From assembly GCA_001414485.1 (NCBI GenBank), contig LLEY01000163.1:62001-126000 (forward strand): a DNA stretch of 64,000 nt. The letters are read 5' to 3'. The translations under genes and the position numbers were made by a program. Of this stretch, positions 48,401 to 60,994 are shown one piece after another. This stretch comes from Calycina herbarum (lineage: Eukaryota; Ascomycota; Leotiomycetes; Helotiales; Pezizellaceae). Numbering within the stretch: position 1 is the stretch's first letter; each line of letters begins with the position of its first letter. The notes under the pieces are model-generated. The model saw only the letters and a list, made by a program, of their open reading frames with translations, did not search any database and had not been told where the DNA came from.

Positions 48401-50590
48401 AGATTATGTTCCCTAATCTATAGCATACCTAGTATCGCTTCCTTACTTCCTATTTTAATAATATTAAATTATATATCTAAGTAGTATCCTTCAATAGTAA
48501 TACTTATTAGAATAGTTTACTAATCGATAATTCCATCCTAGTATATAACATCTATTCTATTAACTACTCCTAGGTAATATAGCTTTATACCTTTAATTAA
48601 GACGTTTAGCTTTTTCTAAGCTACTAGGAAAAGAAAATTACCTATTACTCCTAAATCAATTATAACTTAGAGTTCCTTTCCTCTTATCTTTACTATTACT
48701 ATAAGTTAATTCTCTCTAGATATAGCGTTTAATTTTCTAATTATCAGTTAGTAAAGCTCTCTCTATACTAACTCCGTTTCTTAGTCTATATTATATTCGT
48801 TTATCTCTTAGAAGATTATATTAAATAACTTCCTACTTTATAATTCCTAGAATATTACTCCGACTTTTCTAACTAAAGCAACTATAGTATACTAGCCTCC
48901 TATTTCTAGTATAGTTTCTCTATCATCAGGTAGCGTACCTAAAAAACTAGGTTTAGAGCGTCCTATAAAGTTATTAAGACCCTGTTATTACTATAAACTA
49001 GTTTCTTCTTATAGATCTACAACCATCTAAATATCTCCTATCTCAGGTATACTAGATAGTTCGCTAGATACTACTTATTCTGGTCTAGGTTCTTTAAATT
49101 CGATAGTTTCCCTTCTAGTAATAAAGCTTACTAAAGTTATTCTATCCCGTTTATTCTAAACTATTTTATAAGTAGTTAAAATAGTAAGGTTAATTCCCTA
49201 AGTAGAATATAGGCTCTAGAAATTAGGTTTCTAGTTTTCTATATATACCTATCTATTCCCTCTTTTAAAAGTTCTAATAAATACCTATGTTTTACCTTAT
49301 TTAAGCTTATATATTCCTAGATTTACCTCTAATAAGTTAGATATCGATTTTAATAACTCTAACGAACTTATTAATAGTAGTAATTTATATTCTACTTAAA
49401 AAGGCGATTTATAATCTATTTCTAGCTATATATTATAATATTCTTCGAGTAATAGATCCCTATTATTATTAGTATCCTATACCTTACTAACTTATAACTT
49501 AATTCCTTCGTTTAGCTATAAGTATATAGCGCCTGCTGTTATATCTATAGCGTCTGTTTTAATTTACGTGCTATAACCTCTAGCTTCGAGTTCTTCATCC
49601 GTAAGTTCGATTTTTTCTAGTAAAGCTACTTCTTTTTAAATAATAGCGTTAGCTTGTTTCTCTTTAGAGTCTTTCTTCTTACTATACTTATTTACTCTAT
49701 AGCTAGGAAGACTATAGTTATAATATAAGTTCTACTCGTGTTAACAACTTCGCTCTTTCTAAGACAATCCTCCTCTCTAGGAGTTTTCTTTCTTAGATTC
49801 CTTCCTTAGAACCTATGATTTCCGAGTAGCGTTGATTTCTATAAGATCTCTATAATCTTTTCGTCTACTCTTTCTATGTCGATAACTATAACTTCCTTTC
49901 TTCTTTAGATTTCTTTTATAGATATAGTTATTAATCCTAATTACGTTATTTATTAATTTATTTAATATATCTAGAAAATCCTCTTATACGATTTTATCCT
50001 TTATATTATCCTTAAGTCTATAATAGAATTATTCATATAATACTTTATTGTTCTATCCTATTTATATAGAGTACTATTGAAATTATAAGGCGTACTTAGT
50101 AGCTAATCCCTTCTACCTAAGTATATATAAAGCTCTAACTACCTTTTTCTTTATATTAACATCTTTAAAAGCCTAGTTAATTCCCTCTCTAAATCCTCGA
50201 ACATTCTTAAACAAATCCCTCGTCTTTTCAGACATCTAAAGAGAGACCTTTCTATTAACTGTTTTATTTATCTAGTAATCCTCTAAGTACAGTTCTAACT
50301 AGTTATAAGCTACCCCTTCAAGATAGGTAGACAACTATATAACCTAGTTAGTTTTACTTAGAAACTAGGTATAATAAAAACTTAAGTAAAAGGAAGCTTT
50401 CATCAAGAATTTAGCTAGCTTCTTAGGCAAGCCATCGAACAGCTTTAGAAGAGGAAGTTTCACTTCCTCTTAAAGAGTAGTAACCGGTGTAACTGGTGTA
50501 ACTAGGGGGTCCGCAGCTAGCTTTAGTAGGGTAGTTCTTAGAGTAGAAGAGGTTGCCGACATAGTAGCGATCTTACTTCTAAGTAGGTGC
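45340..50590 (-). pseudogene. Chromovirus 4 gag-pol
   Basis: Minus strand: gag with zinc knuckle (about 49740-49690), protease, RT with YLNNILIF at about 47675-47645, integrase (about 46480-46200) and chromodomain (about 45590-45520). It aligns through its length with chromovirus 1. The left boundary is approximate. RIP stops throughout. Confidence 0.87.
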
Positions 50591-50596
50591 TTAAAG

Positions 50597-51071
50597 TATA
50601 ACAAAACTTAAACAAACTAAACAAAGATAACTAAGTCTTAAAGGTTAGTATATAGTAAGAAGTATAAATACGCTAGGTTGTTTACTTAGAAGTAAACTCG
50701 TTACTTATATCAAAGATATTAAATAAGATAATAAAATTAATAACTAAAGTTAAGCACAAAGCTCCTATCTAGATAACAGACGTGCTAATATATATAGAAC
50801 CTTCGTCCTTTGCCTATATTACTCTAAAACCCTTATATCGCTTGTATCGCCCGCTAACTAAGCAATGTAGGCGATGTAGGCGATCATCACATGTCTACTA
50901 ACAGAGTCACGTAATTCCAACATAATCCCAATAATAAGATCCTAAAGTCCTTTAAATACTATCACTTCTAGGCTTCCTTCTGTGTTACCTTTCCTTTCCT
51001 AGATACCTGTGCCTTATCCTGTCAGAACGCCGTCTAGACTACGTATCACGATTTGCACGTGATTCGTAATA
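50597..51071 (-). repeat. 5' LTR of chromovirus 4
   Basis: 475 bp, same length as the 3' copy. Starts TATAACAAAAC and ends TTCGTAATA. The CTTTAAGCACCT leader lies next to it on the minus strand. Confidence 0.9.
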
Positions 51072-51076
51072 CTAAT

Positions 51077-51480
51077 GTTAAAAGAGAGAGATAAAGTCTA
51101 CTTAGTATAGAAAAATATTAATACGAAAAGACTAAGTAATAAACTAGATTATAAAAAACTTATACTATTTAAAATTAAACGTGTTAGAAGACCTTTAAAT
51201 TACGAATTAGTACTACTAGGAGCTATAAACATCTATCTAGTATTCTATATATTCTTACTTAAACTAGCGCTACTAGGAGTACTATTAGCCTTATTTATAG
51301 AAATTTAACTAGTTAATCTAAATACTAAATATAAAGTTAAAAGGATTCTTAATTATAAGATTATTAGAGATAAGATTAAGTATTTAATTAAATAGTTAGA
51401 TTACTTATACTTAGAGAATACTTAGGAACCTAGAAAAAATATTAACTAGTACTTAGAGAAACTTTAGAACTTCTACTATT
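51077..51480 (+). pseudogene. Chromovirus 3 integrase tail and chromodomain
   Basis: Resumes after the CTAAT duplication: GDKVYLVQKNINTKRLSNKL, then the GPY/F-like stretch and a chromodomain KYKVKRILNYKIIRDKIKYL (about 51330-51390) with LDYLYLENT followed by a stop for the usual Trp. This puts the element in the chromovirus branch of Ty3/Gypsy. Confidence 0.85.
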
Positions 51481-52040
51481 AAAACCTAAGGTTATCTATA
51501 TTAGGTAATTAATAAGGAAGACCTTAAGGAAACTAGGATTAAGACCTAGGTTAAAAGCAGGGTCGGAAGCAGTAAGAGTAGAGTAGGCGGCCAGCCTAGC
51601 AGCCTCCTCTCTCCTTTCCTTCTCTTCTTTTTCTTTTTCCTCCTTCTCTTTAGCTTTATCTAGCTTCTAAAGAGTACTAAGTCCTTATTAAAGCATCTAT
51701 TGTTCTTACTCGTTAAGAAGACGTTACTACACTCGAAGACAGAGAATCTTTAACATTAGTTCCTACTAGGCCTAAAAGGCTTTTTCTTAGGCTTAATAGG
51801 CCGTCTCCTTCTTAACTCGTAGATAGCGTTTCTACGTGTTAAGAGATTCCTATTCAAAAGTTAAGAGTATTCGATTTTACTTCTTAATATTACAAGTTTT
51901 ACTCTTCCTAGTATACTTAGAACATTTCTTACCCCTAGTAATAGATATATATCGACAGCTAGACGTAGAAGTAAGATAGCAAGTATAAGAGAATATTTCA
52001 GATTCTACTTAATTAATATAGAGGGTGTTATTAATACGAT
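51442..52040 (-). pseudogene. Antisense extra frame in chromovirus 3 (best-kept cysteines)
   Basis: Opposite strand to pol, next to the polypurine tract. At 51987-51892 it reads YTCYLTSTSSCRY...KKC.KY......C: Cys codons survive at the third position (51957-51955), the fourth (TGT, 51924-51922) and the sixth (TGT, 51894-51892), the others being TAT. Spacing is CX2CX6CX10CX2CX6C. A long helical charged region follows (KEKEEKEKEEKEKERREEAA), then FNLGLNPSFLKVFL and ITLGFNSRSSKVSLST, ending at the shared TAA (51444-51442). Because more cysteines escaped damage here, it is the best copy for judging the motif. Confidence 0.65.
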
Positions 52041-52170
52041 TTTATTTTAGTTTATCTTTTATAGATAGTGTTATTAAAAACATTATAGTAAGAGAGAGCT
52101 GCTAGCCTTCTAATAGTATTTCTTAGGTCGTACTTAAGTATAGAGACACGCTAGGCTAAGAAGGGGATAG

Positions 52171-52608
52171 TATTACAAATCACGTATAAGTATATAATAA
52201 GTAAAGACTAGGCGGCGCTCTAATAGGTTAAGCACTATCGGAAACTCTTATAGACAAAAGAGAGATCCTTAGACTAGCTAAGCGATCTATAGATTTCTTT
52301 AGATAAGAAATATTACGTAACCTAGTCGCCTAAGTCGCTCTAGTCGTCTATCGACTAAAGCGATTAGAGCGAGCGACTAGAGCGATTAGAATAAGAGACT
52401 ACAGTTCTATATAAGACTAGTATATCTGCTATTAGATAGGAGCTTCGTACTTAACTTTAGTTATTAATCTTATTATCTTATTTAACATCTTTAATATAAG
52501 TAACGAGTTCACTTCTAAGTAAACAACCCGGCGTATCTATACTTCTTACTCGTATACTAACCTTCGAGACTTAGTCACCTTTGTTTAGTTCGTTTGAGTT
52601 TCGTTATA
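52171..52608 (+). repeat. 3' LTR of chromovirus 3
   Basis: 438 bp starting TATTACAAATCACG and ending TTTCGTTATA. Keeps the segment ACAGTTCTATATAAGACT (52401-52418) that the 5' LTR has lost. Confidence 0.9.
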
Positions 52609-52613
52609 CCCTC

Positions 52614-54378
52614 CTCTCTTCTAGGCTCTATAAGGAAACTTTCATACGTATAGACTATAAGAAATGCCTTAGTACCTAAAAACAAAGCTAAAGCTATAAG
52701 TATAATAATAATAATAATAACAACGATATTACCTCTCTCTTCCGCTGCCTTTAAGCTATAGAAGAATAAGAGAACACCGGCTAAATCTAACCTTAGAGTC
52801 TTTATCCGACTCCTCTAGAACTCTTCTAATAGGAACCACTCCGCCTAAGCTATCTTCCTTATACTTTATAACCTAAAAATAGGCTATAAAGAGCTAGTAT
52901 AAGAAGTATTCTTAGTTAAATCTAGTTTCGCTATTGTCTCTAAAGACAAAGAAGCTCTAGATACTCTTTTAACAACAAAGAGAGCCTATATCTAAACCCT
53001 ATTTACTATAGCTAAAATAGAGGTCTCGTAAGACTAGGTAGTATACTATATAATAGATATACTCTAAAGTGTAGAAACTATCTAGATTAGCAAAGAAGAA
53101 GCGATTCTTTCAACTCTTATCTCTACTATAGCTGAAGTAGTAGCTATAGTAATAAAGGAACGAATTGGAATAGCACCTATAAAAGTCAACATAGCTGCTA
53201 GCTCTCTCTTAAACGAGCTGTTTTATACTACCTGGATCGCCTTCTTTAAAGAAGAGGACGTAAGAGGTTCTTCCGCTATCCTAGACATAACGTCACTCCT
53301 AGACAGCAGAGCCTTCCTTAAGCGTCTCTCTAAAGTCTCTACTGTAATTTAGTACTCAAAGTGCTAGAAGTGGTATAACTTACGGAACTACGGTAAAAAT
53401 CAACGATGCTACCTATATAGTAGTACGAAATACTTAGAAGCCTTCTATCTAAGATATATAAAGCACTCTTAATATAAATTAAAATGCCTATACTATAACA
53501 GCTCTTACGCCTTAGACAACCCCGCGTACTAACTCTGGCTAAAAGCCTCTAGACCCCCGCTTTTAATAGAGAATAAGAGATCTATATAATAAGTATATAA
53601 CGAGATTCGCCTAAGAAAAGAGGAAGACTCGCTCTATAGCAACGTAGATACTGAAATAAGCTGCCCTACTACCTCTACCCTCCTCTTAAACTTACTATAA
53701 CTAAGCAAAGAGGCTCTTATAAGCGCCTCTTCCCTGCTTTCGAACCCCTCTTCTTAACTAGAGAGCCTAGACTCTTACCCCTCTCCTCTATAAGTAGACG
53801 AGGACCTTTTAAGCAACACTGCCTTTAAGTCTTATAAATTAACACATATAAGTCTAGTAAGTACTAAGAGCTAGTACTCTAACTAGCTTACTCTAGACGA
53901 ATAGATATAGTTCTTATCTAAGAACTATATATCTACTAGAAGGAGATTAACTATTAAATTATAAGACGACACCTAAACTATACCTGCTTTACATCTATAT
54001 ACGACTAGAACGTTAACTCTTCTAGAGTCCTTACTTTATACGAAAGAGAGCGAGGATTCTCTTAAGTTAATAATCACTAACTATACTCTTACTTAAATAC
54101 CGAGACCTTGTTTATATCGAGATCACTTCTTCTTAAAGCTCTTCGCTTTATATACTTAACGTATATAACGCCTCTCTAGGTATTAAGAGAGCAGAAGAGG
54201 CTATTAACTATGTTCTTAGCTTAGTATATATCCTTATAACTAATACTCTAATAGCTGGCGACTTTAACCTAAAGAGCTAACTCTAGTAGCTAGACTTCCT
54301 AGAGTAGAAAAGTACATAGTCCTCCTCGCTTATTAACTAGATAAAGGACAGAGAGCTATAGCTCTCTACTCCTCCTAG
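52614..54378 (+). pseudogene. Tad-like LINE: rest of ORF1 and start of the endonuclease
   Basis: ORF1 continues with VFIRLLQNSS, SSFAIVSKDKEAL, the KVSTVI..SKC.KWYN region and several cysteine positions of C2HC knuckles (about 53350-53530), as in gag-like ORF1 of fungal LINEs of the Tad/I group. About 54150-54300 reads NVYNASLG, TNTLIAGDFNLKS and LDFLE.KSTQSS, the GDFN motif of AP-type endonucleases. An (ATA)n run at about 52700 sits inside ORF1. The element is cut at 54378 by Gypsy-2 copy 2; its RT would lie beyond the window. Stops are of RIP type. Confidence 0.78.
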
Positions 54379-54877
54379 TGTTAGGGCTTGTAGCAAGTGC
54401 TGATGAATTAAACTATAGAGGCTGTCTATGTATAAGAAGATTCGATTGTTCTTTCTAAGCCAGAGTCCTTACTAACTTACTTCGTATAGGCTTAAAATAA
54501 TCACCCCTCTATAGTAGGCTAAACTAAATACTTAGTATATACCGCTTTATACTTCTTGCTTTAAAACTCTTAGTATTTTATATAGCCTTTATTAGTAACT
54601 ATATCTACATCGAAAATAAGTGTAAAAGCAGTATCCGAGGTATATTAATCTTATTAGCTACGATAACATTAGCGTGGAACCTTCTAGTATATCGATATAG
54701 TAGCGAATAGTAGTTATTTCGGCCCTGTACGAAGTATATACTTAGTTAGCTCTTTCTAGAGGGTTCTGCTAAGAGTACTCTCGAAGGTTCTATTACGTCT
54801 ATACGTTGCTAAGCGAGGTTACGTAAATACGTCGCTGGAGTACTCCGAGACTTATTCCACGGGTATAACCCTTAATA
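54379..54877 (-). repeat. 3' LTR of Gypsy-2 copy 2 (499 bp)
   Basis: Shares both ends with the 242-bp LTR of copy 1 (TGTTAGGGCTT... and ...CCCTTAATA on the plus strand) but has about 257 bp more in the middle, between the ACTTACT.. and CTTAGTTAGCTC parts. Confidence 0.88.
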
Positions 54878-54889
54878 TTACCCCCCTTC

Positions 54890-57800
54890 CTACTCTTGAA
54901 GGTAGGTGTCTAGGGCTACTATGTCCTCTAACTTAGTAGTAGGTTCCTATATTAGGTTTGCGTATCCTATCTATTTAACCTTATACTCGAGTCGAGTACG
55001 AGAGCCTTTCTCTAAGAGCTTCTTTTACTATTAACCTAGTATTCTTTTAACTTACTATTCTATAGTATCGTCTACTAATATTATAGGTAGTTAATCATCG
55101 TCTATAATTTAACTAGGCAGCGGGTCTATAGCTGCTAGCCTTAATAAGTCTATATTAAAGACATTGTAGATACTAGGCAGAGTGTCTAGCCTATATATAG
55201 ACGAGCTAATAACCTCGATAACTATAAACTTAGCGGATCGAGTATCTAGTTTCTTACTAGCCTTATCTATCTATATATTCCGTAAGCTTAAGTAAACCTT
55301 GTCTCTAATCTTATACGTAGGAGCGGTATTCTATAAACGATTTACTTAAGTCTCCTAGTCTTATTATACTCTTACTATTAATAATTATACCTATTCTATA
55401 ATAGCCTTAATCTTTACTACTATTGCTTCACTCTTTTAAATTAGTGTTTTTGTGTTTATAAGTACTACGACGTCTATTAAAAGGTCGATAGTCTATAACA
55501 GATAGCCGTAGCTAAGTTAGAAGAGGCTTATACTCGTTAATATTAAATCCCGTCTATTAAAAGCTAGCTATACTACTAGCAGCTAGTCGGCCCAGTTATC
55601 CTAAGCTATATTAATCTACTACTATAGAAGCGTCTCGACTTTAGTATTTACTTATTCCGTTAACTCGTTAGTTTGTAGATAGAAGGCTATAAAGATCCGT
55701 CGTTTAATTTATAAGAAGTTATAAAGCGTCTTCTATACTTGTCTAATAAATTACAGGCCTCTATTAGACACTATTACTCTTAGTAGTCTATATAAGCTAT
55801 AGTATATAGTAATAAATAAGCGAGCAAATTCCTCTGATAATATAGTCGAGTTATAGACTATAAGAAGCACCTCTTTGCCTAAACGGTTCGTAAACACTAC
55901 TATTATATTAGAGCCTTTACTTATAAGTAGTAGTCTAATAAAGTCGATAGAGATCTTCTACTATTACTACTTAGGAATTAGTAAGAGACGAAGCAGGCCT
56001 TGTTTACGATCTCTCTAGACCTTAGTACGTCTATAAACTCTATAGTTATAGATAAACTGCTTAACTATAGTCTATAGGTTTAGCTAGAAGAACTCTCTTA
56101 AGACTATTATAATTGTCCCGTTCTTACTAGGATAGCCCGTAAGTATAGAATCATAGAGTTCCTATATAATTGCAGTCTATAGCAGCTTATAGTTAGAGAC
56201 CTATAGTCTGCTTCTAAACTATTTATCACCGTTCTTATTAACTAAGTAGTTAGAGACAGAGACTTTAACTAGAGAAGCGAGGTCTACTAGAAACACTCTA
56301 TCTCCTTAGTAGACAGTGTTTATAAGACGTCTAAAGTCCTTATCCTATACCTTTCCCTCTTCTTAAAGGTTCCGTAGTTGGTTTATAAACGCTTACTACG
56401 TTACTACGTCGCTTACTTAATTCCTCCCGTTTATTAACACTAGTACTAGCTATATAGTATTTCCTTAAATCATTCCGTCTAGAATTAATTATACTATTCT
56501 ATAATTAAGACGTTTATCTCTCTCCTCTAGAAGGTCCTAGTCCCTCCTTGTTAATATATCTAGTAGTCCTCTCTCTTTACCTAGGTAGTATTAAATTATT
56601 AAGTTAAACTTACTAAGTATTAACTACTACTACATTTATCTTTTAGATAGTTTATAGACTATTATAAAGTACTTAAGATTCTTATAATCTATAAGTACTA
56701 TAAACTACCTAACACTTTTTAACTCCGCTTCTTATTACTTAAGATAACGAATAATAGCTAATAACTCTTTATTATATATTAAGTAATTATATTCAGTAGG
56801 TACGTGTTTCTTTAAGAAGAAGGCTATAGGCTATAAAACACTATTCTTTACTTGAGAGAGCACGCCTCTTAAGTAATATCTAGAGGAGTCTGTCTCTAGG
56901 ACTGTCTCGTAATCTAGGTTAAACTAAGCTAGTACTAGAGCCTCTATAAAGGCCTGCTTTAACTGTTCAAAGGCTCTATTCGCTTCGTCTGTCTATTAGA
57001 AGAATATATCCTTTTTAACAAGTCTATAGAGAAGAGCTATAATCTATGAAAAGTTCTTAATAAACCGTTGATAGAAATTCGCAAATCCTAGGAAGCTAAA
57101 GACGCCTTTTACTATTATTAGTGCTTTCTAATCTATAATAGCCTATATTTTAGCTAGGTCTATCTATAAACCTTTCTCTACTTCTATAATAAACCTAAGG
57201 TACTTTGTAGACTATACTTTAAATTCGTACTTATTAATATTAAGCTATAGCCTAGTATCTTAAAGCCTTTATATTACTTTATAAATATACTTATAGTGCT
57301 GGTTATAGGTACTGTCTATAAAGACTAAGATATTATCGATATATACTAAGACAAAGTCGTTTAAGAACTCTTAAAGTATATAATTAATATACTACTAAAA
57401 AGTACTAGAAGTATTTATAAGTCTAAAAGAGATAATAAGCTATTTAAAAAGCCTAAAGCGTGTCTAGAAAGCCGTTTTCTACTTATCTCCCTTCTTAATT
57501 CGTATCTTATAAAACGTAGTAATAATATTTATTTTTATAAACTACTTTACTTTTCTGATCTAGTTAAGTATTTCTTAGATTAAGAGTAATAGATAGCAGT
57601 CTTTATAGGTTAACTTATTTAGTACCTAGTAGTTATAATAGAACCGTAGGCCTCCTCCTAGCTTCTATACAAAGAGTACTAGCGCAGCTGCTAGAGAGTT
57701 GCTTACTCGAATAAATTCCTTATCTAGTAGCTCTATTAGGGTTTTATAAAGTACTAATAGCTCGTTCTATAATATATTATAAAGTAGCCTCTATAGGACT

Positions 57801-59640
57801 ATCTTCTTAGATCCGCTGTCTATCTATAAAAGCTTAATACTATAATTAATTCCTTATTAGTATACTAGTAACTTATTTACTTCTTTTCTATCGAAAGCTA
57901 GGTAGAATTCTAGACTAATCTAGCTAGGCAGCTTTATCCGTAGGTCTATATACTTCTTCTCTACTAACGCTTTACTAATGTCTATAAGGCTAGCTAAGAA
58001 AACTTATAGCTTACGTTTATAATCTATAAGAAAGTAGAAGACAGCTATACTTACTTACTTATAAGAGTAAGACTTTTCTAGCTTATTATAAACTTCTAAC
58101 CTAGAGTCTTAGAAGAGCAAATATCTCTTAGTAGTATTAAGTAAAGCTCGCTCTTTCCTTAACTAAGATTTTCCTAGAATTATTTTATAGCTCTTAATTT
58201 TAGAGACTATGTAAGTATAAACCCGTTTCTACTAGTAGCCTCTAATATCTATACTAAAAGATACTACTTAGGATATAGTATCCTCTAATACTCCTTCTAC
58301 TAACTATAAATACCTTAGTATAATTTATATATAAGAGAGCTAATAACGACAGATAAAACAGTCTAAAACAATTCTATAGACTAAATACTCTAAATCTACT
58401 AAGGCTTATAAAGTAGCTACTTTATTTACTAAAGCTAATATAAGAAGAGGTTTTTCGTCTATATATTCCTACTTAAAATGTCTCTAAGTATCTATTACTA
58501 ACAACTCCCTTCGTCGCCCCTACCTACGCTTTCTAATAAAAGCTACTAGTTTTCTAAATCTAAGAAGATATTACTATCTTCTTCTTCTAATTCTAACACT
58601 ATCTTCTTAACCTCTACCTTCTGTTTACAGACCGAATCCGCTGTTATAGGTCGTCTTAGTAGTCTATATAGACATTCTTAAACAAAATAACTAGTAATAA
58701 GATAGCGAAGATAGCGACTAGTATAAGCACAGTTACTTCGTTCTTCCTAGAATACCTATTTAGTATACTTAGTACTAGTTATTAAGACTTTAGCAGGTGC
58801 CAGTTCCTAATCTATACCCTCTATAAATGCTTTATAGGTAACTTTCAGTCTATTAGCAATATTACCGCTTATTACCTATTATATAGTATCTGTCAAGCGT
58901 TTTTAAGAGGTCTATAGTATTTCTAAGAGAGTCTAGGCCCTAGATTTTAATATTCAAGCTTTATAAGCTCTTAAGCGGTTATCTGTTTCTTTAATAATAG
59001 AGTAGTAAGACTCAAAGTTAGATTAAGAAGGAACTATAATTATTACCTTAACTAACTTATTACTAAGGATTCAGTTAAGAGACACCTTCTTTACGTCGTT
59101 TAGCTAAGATCCTCTTCTAGACTCTATAAGTAAGGCTTGCTATTCTATAAAGACCTCTAAGAATAGTTTTAAGCTCTAGTAGAAGGATTCTAGCTTTTGT
59201 TATATTCTTTTCTTAGCTTATAAGTATTTAAATATAAACTCTACTTAATCTAAGAAATTACTACTATTAGCTAGCTCTAGCTTACCCTATTCCCGTACCT
59301 ATACTTCTATTCTATAAAGCACCTTACCTTATAGAGATCTATTAAGTACCTAAAACTTAATATATTTAGTATATTTATAATAGTCGACTTCGATTTTAGC
59401 TTATACTTATTATAACTAAGCTTCTAGCTTATCCGAGTCTCTATAGAATTCCAGTAGTAGAGGAAGAGATTTCCTAGGTTTATTATTATTATAGACTATC
59501 TATAAGCAAGCTTTCTTATCCTTCTTTTACTTATTTATAATCCGTAGACAATCGTTCTCTTAAGTAGATATTAACTAATTCTACTACTCTTAAACATATT
59601 ATAGAAACTAGGCAGGTAGCTGATTCAGTATACCGCCTTC
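54890..59640 (-). pseudogene. Gypsy-2 copy 2 gag-pol
   Basis: Minus-strand equivalent of 18000-22770: gag with a zinc knuckle at about 58740-58690, RT with YIDNILVF at about 57350-57325 (second Asp changed to Asn), RNase H and integrase (about 55960-55680). The start of gag lies after the 29-bp repeats. Many TAG/TAA stops. Confidence 0.87.
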
Positions 59641-59694
59641 TTATAGTTCTCCTATTATTCGTAAGTTCTATAATACTATGAAATAACCTATAAG

Positions 59695-59900
59695 TTCTAG
59701 TATTACTATAAAGGCCTAATATGTTCTAGTGTTACTAAAATAGCTTAATATATTCTAGTATTACTATAAAGGCCTTTAAGTTCTAGTATTACTAAAATAA
59801 CTTAATATATTCTAGTGTTACTATAAAGGCCTGTTATATTCCAGTATTACTAAAATAGCCTAATATATTCTAGTATTACTATAAAGGCCCGTTGTTTTTA
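59695..59900 (-). repeat. 29-bp tandem repeats in the Gypsy-2 copy 2 leader, seven units
   Basis: Seven units starting TTCTAGT(A/G)TTACTA, alternating TAAAGGCC and AAATAGC types, so 58-bp pairs. Same array as 17812-17990 but with more units. Confidence 0.82.
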
Positions 59901-59913
59901 GAATCGAATCTAA

Positions 59914-60385
59914 TATTAGAGCTTATAGTAAGTACTAATGAATTAAACTATAGAGGCTGTCTATATATAAGAAGATTCGATTGTCCTTTCTAAGCTAGAG
60001 TCCTTACTAACTTACTTCGTATAGGCTCGAAATAATCACCTCTCTATAGTAGGCTAAACTAAATGCTTAGTATATACCGCTTTATACTTCTTACTTTAAA
60101 ACTCTTAGTATTTTATATAGCCTCTATTAGTAACTATATCTATATCGAAAATAGGTGTAAAAGCGGTATCTAGGGTATATTAATCTTATTAGCTACGATG
60201 ACATTAGCGTAGAACCTTCTAGCGTATCGTTATAGTAGCGAATAGTAGTTATTTCAGCCCTATACAAAGTATATACTTAGTTAGCTCTTTCTAGAGAGTT
60301 CTACTAAGAGTACTCTCGAAGGTTCTATTACGTCTATACGTTGCCAAGCGAGGTTACGTAAATACGTCGCTGGAGTACTCCGAGA
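59914..60385 (-). repeat. 5' LTR of Gypsy-2 copy 2, cut by chromovirus 5
   Basis: 472 bp, equal in length to the matching part of 54379-54850, with no indel. The last 27 bp are missing because chromovirus 5 starts at 60386. Confidence 0.88.
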
Positions 60386-60860
60386 TGTAACGAAACTCAA
60401 ACGAACTAAACAAAGATGACTAAGTCTCGAAGGTTGGTATATAGTAAGAAGTATAAATACGCTAGGTTGTTTACTTAGAAGTAAACTCGTTACTTATATT
60501 AAAGATATTAAATAAGATGATAAAATTAATAACTAAAGTTAAGTACGAAGCTCCTATCTAGATAGTAGATATACTAGTATATATAGAACCTTCGTCCTTT
60601 GCCTATATCGCTCTAAAACCCTTATATCGCTTGTATCGCCCGTTAACTAAGTGATGTAGGCGATGTAGGCGATTATCACGTGTCCGCTAACAGAGTTATA
60701 TAATTCTAATATAATCCTAATAATGAGATCCTAAAGTCCTTTAAGTACTATTACTTCTAGGCTTCCTCTTATATTACCTTTCCTTTCCTAGATACTTGTA
60801 CCTTATCTTATTAGAATACTGTCTAGACTATGTATTACAATTTACATGTAATTCGTAATA
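60386..60860 (-). repeat. 3' LTR of chromovirus 5
   Basis: 475 bp, same length and variable region type (GCGATGTAGG repeats) as chromovirus 4. Starts TGTAACGAAACTC and ends TTCGTAATA. Confidence 0.9.
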
Positions 60861-60994
60861 CTATCCCCTTCTTAGTCTAGCATGTCTCTATGCTTAAGTA
60901 TAGCCTAAGAAATATTGTTAAAAGGCTAGTAGCCTTTCTATTCTTCTATTATGTTGTTAACGTCTTCTTATAAGGATAAACTTAAACAAAATAG

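Larger units (their letters stand above)
44231..51071 (-). mobile_element. Chromovirus 4, complete (6.84 kb), inserted in chromovirus 3 pol
   Basis: Exact target duplication CTAAT (44226-44230 and 51072-51076). Two 475-bp LTRs, polypurine tract next to the 3' LTR, gag-pol on the minus strand and the antisense frame on the plus strand. LTR and antisense frame are closest to chromovirus 5. Confidence 0.93.
35132..52608 (+). mobile_element. Chromovirus 3, plus strand, split by a Harbinger element and chromovirus 4
   Basis: Bounded by an exact target duplication CCCTC (35127-35131 and 52609-52613). Order: 5' LTR, gag (to 36598), PIF/Harbinger insert, pol (40286-44230), chromovirus 4 insert, end of pol with chromodomain (from 51077), antisense frame, polypurine tract AAGAAGGGGATAG, 3' LTR. 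Without its inserts it is about 6.9 kb. Confidence 0.92.
54379..60385 (-). mobile_element. Gypsy-2 copy 2, long-LTR form, inserted in the LINE
   Basis: Minus strand. The 3' LTR is 54379-54877 (499 bp), followed by the polypurine tract (TTACCCCCCTTCC on the plus strand). The 5' LTR starts at 59914 and is cut at 60385 by chromovirus 5, 27 bp short of its end, so the second target duplication (left flank CCTAG) is beyond the window. Confidence 0.88.
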
